Shown here piece after piece: positions 59,661 to 64,000 of a stretch of 64,000 bases of DNA (position 1 is the first letter of the stretch; each line of letters begins with the position of its first letter). The DNA comes from Tigriopus japonicus (lineage: Eukaryota > Arthropoda > Copepoda > Harpacticoida > Harpacticidae): the NCBI GenBank assembly GCA_010645155.1, contig JAAGOF010000213.1, forward strand, positions 60,403-124,402, given 5' to 3'. Both the position numbers and the translations under genes were made by a program. Under the pieces are notes generated by a model. The model did not search any database. It saw nothing but the letters and a program-made list of their open reading frames with translations, and was not told the origin of the DNA.

Positions 59661-60270
59661 TTAACCGGTTCGAAGCATCCAATCGGCTCGCTTTCCCGAT
59701 CGGAATTGCCACGATTGATCCATATCAGCTCCCCTCTTTTCCAATTCTTCGTCTTCTTCGGGGGTAAACCATGATCTTTTGCCTGTTCGGAATTGCCACG
59801 AAGGATCACCAGAGCGTTTTCCTGTGCGAAATTGCCATGAAGGGTCACCGGAGCGTTTTCCCGTTCGAAATTGCCAGCTTGGGTCGGCAGCACGTTTCCC
59901 AGCCCGAAATTGCCACCCATTGCTTCGACCTTCACGATCATGGAAAAACGGCGAAAGTGGACGGGATTGACTCAAGAAAAGAGACATGGGTAACGACTCA
60001 TCCTCGCCACCATTGTCGTAACCTTGTGCAGGGTTGTGTTTAGAAGCCACGGGCCGAGAAACAAAGCCAGGTGATTCCACTGAAGAATCGGCTTGGCCGA
60101 TATTTTGGCCAGCAATAGTCCCTGAAATCAATAAAATTCTTTAGGAACGTTTTTTCATGTAGCCGTTGGTCTAAGGTTGCGTTCAACTCACTTTGGGTGA
60201 GAGTGTAGATCAGCACGACAATACCAGTGATCTGATGCCAGGCGATTCCACGACCTCTGCCTGTCTTCAT
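59661..60270 (-). CDS. Candidate neuropeptide precursor, WQFR[A/T/S]-amide peptides
   Basis: Two exons, 60270-60192 and 60121-59661, joined in phase (CAA-A/GG-ACT), give 179 residues. ATG at 60270 begins a signal-like leader (MKTGRGRGIAWHQ then ITGIVVLIYTL). After an acidic spacer come five peptides, each closed by Gly-Lys-Arg: SNGWQFRA (93-100), AADPSWQFRT, SGDPSWQFRT twice, and GADMDQSWQFRS (157-168). An acidic spacer peptide SWFTPEEDEELE precedes the last of these. The protein ends ADWMLRT-Gly-stop, so the final peptide is also amidatable. Gly-Lys-Arg is the standard convertase plus amidation signal. Consensus W-x-x-R-[ATS]-NH2 does not match MIP/allatostatin-B (W...W-amide), tachykinin (FxGxR-amide), natalisin (FxxxR-amide) or other families I know. 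Secreted neuro- or gut peptide is inferred; no receptor is known. Confidence 0.85.
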
Positions 60271-60413
60271 TCTTGTTCCCGCTGCCAAAGAGGCTGATGT
60301 AGCTGAATTGAGGGACGACTTGTCAAGGAAGAAACCGGGAGAGTCTTTTGAGTTTTTCGTAACCTCCACCCGCTCTAAGCACGATCTGTCCCATCTGAAG
60401 GTAAGTCTCGGTG

Positions 60414-60422
60414 CTTTTTATA
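60414..60422 (-). promoter_or_regulatory. TATA box of peptide precursor gene
   Basis: Minus strand TATAAAAAG. A start ~30 bases downstream (~60390) would give a ~120-base 5' UTR and make the ATG at 60270 the first in the message, supporting that start. Confidence 0.5.
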
Positions 60423-60937
60423 TCTAATTTTGTCTGGGACCCCGCTTTCGAGCTCATGAACTGGAACACAATGGTGTCCGTCATATCCCCGTTGAATGGG
60501 TCCGTCCAAAGCCCCAAAAACTAAAACCGGGAGCGAATGATGAGAGCGAGAGCGAGTGAGTTAACAAGCCTTTAATGGAAGCGATAGGAGTGAAGAAGAC
60601 CTTGTAGCATGTTGCGCTGAGTAAGCATTCACAACAAGAGGGACGGTGGCCAAAAATGGAACAATACTTATCCTCGAAGGAGTCAACCAGAGAAAGCTTA
60701 ATTGAAATGTATTAAAAATGCTTTAGTTCCACAATGGACTCAATTCTGAAGGCGATGTCACTGCTTTGCCAAGAATGAAAGTAACAATATTAAATGGGAA
60801 ATATGAGTGACCAAACACATGCTGATAGACACAAGAATTAAAATGGTGTGAATAATTATTCCTGTTTCAATTGTTGCTGGTGACATTCATTGCTAAAAGT
60901 CATGTTTTCTGAATGAATAAATTTAACCAAACGTTTC

Positions 60938-61368
60938 AAAATTGCCACGAGATAGAGCGAAGACAGGGGCACAGTCTTTTTCATTTCAGAGCTATCCTCA
61001 ACTTAAACTTGTGGTTGAAATTGCAGCTTCCATCTGAAAGTTGATTTCTCTTCATATTTCGAGTCTTTTGGAGCTCACCTACGATATCCTTGTGTTCAAA
61101 AATCAAAAAATCACGCTGAGTAATCACAAATTAAGCCATAGATTAAACAGAAGCACAGACATCCGTTTCTACCTCAAGATGGCGTTGATTGTCATTTTTC
61201 TCTTCGATTGAGGCTCAACTTTGCTTCCTTAAGAAGGCTTGCTCTGATGGCGAGTTGTTCATTTTGAGAACGAGAGAGGGCACCCACGTGTTGAGGGCAT
61301 GCTGATTTATGCGAAAGCCATTTAGGTGACAAGAATGTTGGTTTCCTTTGAAATCGTCTAGAGAAAAA
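60938..61368 (+). repeat. ~430-bp interspersed repeat, copy 2
   Basis: Pair of 56888-57325, same orientation. It lies upstream of the peptide gene. Confidence 0.88.
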
Positions 61369-61734
61369 ATGGAGACTACTAGACCGAGAAAAATGAGGTT
61401 TTTTTTAATATGTCTAGCAGATATTCTAGACGGATATATACGAAGGTAGCTCTCCTCATCCGCTATTTTCATTCTCTGACCTACATCATAAAAGGTCTAA
61501 AATTGGTGCCTCATGCTCAAAAACTTTTTTCCTCGCTCTATCAATCATTGATAGAGATTTGCCCCGGCCAAACCTTTTGAGGTTCTTGCTTTTGAGACAT
61601 TCCTTGACGAAATAAATGTTTATTGTTTATTGTTTTCGCACCACTCCAACACCAAAAGTGACGATAGAGGAGCATTGGTTTACAGAAGTTGATGTTTCAA
61701 GTTATAGATAAAAAGAGAAAGAAAAAAAGAAAAA

Positions 61735-62210
61735 GAGGAATGACTTGTGTGCTTTGGATCACGATCTTGTTGGAAAATGAATCGACGTCCAATCAATTTC
61801 TGAGCGCTGAAAATGAGATGTCCTCCAAAATATCCCTACACTGATGACGATCCATGGTTCCTTGTACTCGGTGGAGTTCTACCGTGCCTGCTCCACTGAA
61901 GGAACCCCATATCATGATGTTACCACCGCCAAAATTCATGATAGGAAGAAGGGTGTTTTGGGGTCTGAATGGTTCTGTGACTCGTCTCCAGAAATGTTGC
62001 TTGGAATTTTATCCAAAGAGCTCAATCTTTGTCTCATCACTCCACAACACATTTATCTTGTCAAAGGACTGCGAAAAACATGCATCAACGTAATGAGATG
62101 ATAATGATTTTTTGGTTAGTTGCAACTTCCGAAGTTTTTCTGTTCTTTTCCAACCGAATGCTGTATTTTGCAGCACTAGAAATGGCGTTGTTGCTTGTTG
62201 TGCCATATTT
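61735..62210 (-). pseudogene. Tc1-like transposase fragment
   Basis: The minus strand reads INVLWSDETKIELFG, then GGGNIMIWGSFSGAGTVELH and the start of the second catalytic block as QQDRDPKHTS in a shifted frame. This is the middle of a Tc1 (DD34E-type) transposase with stops and frameshifts. Truncated at ~61735 by a simple A/T-rich run. No terminal repeats found. Confidence 0.85.
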
Positions 62211-62339
62211 TTAGGTTCAAATTTTCATATTTATGCTTGCTGTACTTCACCTTGACATAGGTATTGACTCGGGCTCGGATAAGTTACTGTTTTTTGGCTT
62301 AAAATTGCAGTTTTTAACCATAAAGCATTTCTCCCGACA

Positions 62340-62442
62340 GCTTCAATCCAACTCCCAACAGGATTCGAACCTACGCCGTCTGGGGAAGCACTTACACTCG
62401 GCACTTTTAAGAACGCGCTAGTACGCGTGGCCACTCTGGCTT
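62340..62442 (-). repeat. tRNA-Leu/Ser-like sequence (SINE head or pseudo-tRNA)
   Basis: Minus strand has a perfect B box GTAGGTTCGAATCC, a loop-like CTTAAAA, a long variable-arm-like segment as in class II tRNAs, and an A-box-like GTGGCCACGCG. Stems do not pair well, so it is not a functional tRNA. Confidence 0.5.
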
Positions 62443-62695
62443 CCTTCGTATATATTTTTTGTTAAAAATTGCACTCAATTCGGCAGAAGTTGCTATTTTT
62501 TGGCCTAAAATATAGGCCATTAATAATGGCCACCACCAAATTTTGGAAAAAAAATTGCCAAAAAATGTATTTTTTGGTAGTTTTTCTTGGAAATAATGTA
62601 ATGAAATCGGATTTTTGGGTAGTTTTTTGGTTGTTTGGTAAGTTTGTTTTTAAAGCCTTTTCTCATTGTTTACAAAAAAAACAGTGTGTTACAAT

Positions 62696-63321
62696 CAGGG
62701 CCACCAAATTTATGCAAAATATTTTGCCGAAACGTATTATTTTTGGTGTTTTTTTGAGAAATGACGTACCAAAATTGGATTTTCTTTGGTATTATTAAAA
62801 CTACTTTTCTCACTATATCGCCTAAAAACTGCCCTTTTATGTACTTGCATCATCTAAATTTTATTTCATGGGTAGGAAAAGATGCTAAAATGACCATATT
62901 TTGTCACAATTGTTGCAAATATTACAGCTTCTATTCTTATTTTGATTTTTGACATCCTTTTTGTTGATCACTCTCAACGGAAGAGGCATTTTTTCTACAT
63001 TCTTTCGAAATTTTCCCTATTTTTGTATTTTTCGACAAAAAATGCGCATTGTTTGTGACTACAATGTAAAATACCATTTATAACAACCCAGCGGGCCTGA
63101 GGATTAACTAAATATACCAGTTAAAAATTAAAAACGCTACCTTTTGCTTCTTTATCTTGACTTTGACGGGAAATCAAACAATTTTCCATATCATATCCAT
63201 CAAAACAAGCAGTTTTTGCACATTTTTTTAATTTTTTCCTCATTTATGTAATTTTGGACAAAATTCGCAGATTTTGGTAATTACATTGTAAAATGTAATT
63301 TACATGTATCTGGTGGCCCTG
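62696..63321. mobile_element. Possible hAT-like non-autonomous element
   Basis: Ends CAGGGCCACCA and TGGTGGCCCTG. The would-be 8-bp flanks, GTTACAAT and GCCATTAT, match only partly, so the call is tentative. The surrounding 62.5-63.7 kb is AT-rich and low in coding signal; a related 'ggccaccaccaaatttt' block at 62527 suggests two overlapping copies. Confidence 0.45.
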
Positions 63322-63329
63322 GCCATTAT

Positions 63330-63919
63330 ACTTTTTTAAATATGAACAACAAATTTACCCAAATTTTTGTCTCGATTCTGGCAAAAGTTTGAAGCCTAAA
63401 GTTTGTCTGTTCTTTAACCTTTGGCTTCCCCAAAAACGAAGTTTTGTTTTACACAAATTATTCTGGATTTTATAAAAATATATTAATAGTTTGAAAAGGT
63501 CTTGAAAAAGTAAGAGTCAATGATCGGGGCAAAAAATGCCAAATGGTGCCATTTGATGCGAAAAAAATCGAAAAGTTGCTAATTTTAATTAAATTGACCA
63601 AAAGTTGCAATTTTTGGTACAAGTTGCACTTAGCAACTTTATGCAAGCCCTTATAATGACTTATCCGTATATGAAGTTGTATTTAATAGTAACGTTGCAA
63701 TGTTCCATAATGAAACAGGGGTGTATTTCATGATTCGGGCACGTTATTTTTTTTAGACAATGGTCCCATCTGCCGGACCACAGAGGAGGGTGTATACCTT
63801 CTTACATCCCTTCTTATCCCTACTTCTACTTGCCCTAACAAAAAGCAACCATGGGCTTTGAAGATAATTTGGGTGGAACACAATCTGTCCGTAAAAAAAA
63901 TAATTATATTAGGGTGAAC
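63330..63919. other. Unassigned AT-rich stretch
   Basis: No supported gene or element ends. Confidence 0.4.
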
Positions 63920-64000
63920 GTTTTGCCGTTGAACTTTTTACTGTGACCGTTTTGCCGTCGATCTTTTTACTGTGACCGTTTTGCCGTTGACCTTTTTACT
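63920..64000. repeat. 29-bp tandem repeat running off the window
   Basis: Unit 'gttttgccgttgaacttttt' plus 'actgtgacc', two full copies and 23 bases of a third at the window edge. The array probably continues beyond. Confidence 0.9.

Noticed and set aside
59771..60043. Plus-strand frames with repeated RNCHEGSPERFPV
   Set aside because: Antisense shadow of the repeated peptide-coding units.
59661..60270. Assignment of the peptide precursor to MIP/allatostatin-B, tachykinin or natalisin
   Set aside because: The amidated C-termini are R-[A/T/S]-NH2 with a single Trp four residues before the end, which matches none of those consensus endings.
60271..60369. Longer N-terminus for the peptide precursor
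   Set aside because: The upstream frame has only a GTG at 60367-60369, and the ATG at 60270 places a hydrophobic leader correctly.
62340..62442. Functional tRNA-Leu gene
   Set aside because: Good B box but poor acceptor and anticodon stems; more likely SINE or pseudogene.

Overview
This is a eukaryotic, repeat-rich window. Short GT/AG introns, a TASK-type K2P channel, a Tequila/neurotrypsin-like mosaic protease with peritrophin-type chitin-binding domains, an amidated multi-copy peptide precursor and a crowd of Gypsy, CR1, mariner, hAT and Polinton remnants all fit an arthropod. A crustacean, perhaps a copepod, is my guess from overall flavour and is not proven by any single feature.

Five protein-coding genes look real. 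(1) A single-exon secreted 5'-nucleotidase/apyrase (461-2146, -). (2) An eight-exon, 1451-residue secreted protease (21116-25965, -) with chitin-binding, clip-like, SRCR, C-type lectin, kringle, LDLa, PAN and trypsin domains. (3) An intronless ankyrin-repeat protein (26283-27122, -). (4) A three-exon TASK-type two-pore potassium channel (43714-58589, +) with an 11.5 kb first intron full of repeats. (5) A two-exon candidate neuropeptide precursor (59661-60270, -) encoding five WQFR[A/T/S]-amide peptides plus a terminal WMLRT-amide. I cannot match it to a known arthropod peptide family, and it is the most interesting gene here. A sixth small ORF (29717-30004, -) is plausible but unrecognised.

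From 2.5 to 20.8 kb lies an 18.3 kb island of nested, decayed mobile DNA. It holds Polinton/Maverick DNA polymerase B (+) and integrase (-) debris cut by a DD37D-type mariner, a hAT MITE and a tRNA-derived SINE. It also holds two CR1-like LINE copies, two different Gypsy elements (one split by a 1.6 kb DNA transposon with 4-bp target duplication), and a broken SETD4-like methyltransferase piece. The island is bracketed by a 441-bp direct duplication, about 98% identical, that carries the 5' end of the nucleotidase and the 3' end of the protease. The two genes were therefore about 200 bp apart before the island arrived, and the duplicated flank let both survive intact.

The rest (27-43 kb, the channel introns, 61-64 kb) is intergenic or intronic DNA with well-delimited non-autonomous elements: hAT elements with 8-bp target duplications, TA-flanked mariner-like elements, a 339-bp palindrome made of two inverted copies of a 168-bp foldback element, and an element with inverted arrays of 15-17 bp repeats at both ends. 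No CRISPR, rRNA gene or convincing functional tRNA gene was seen.
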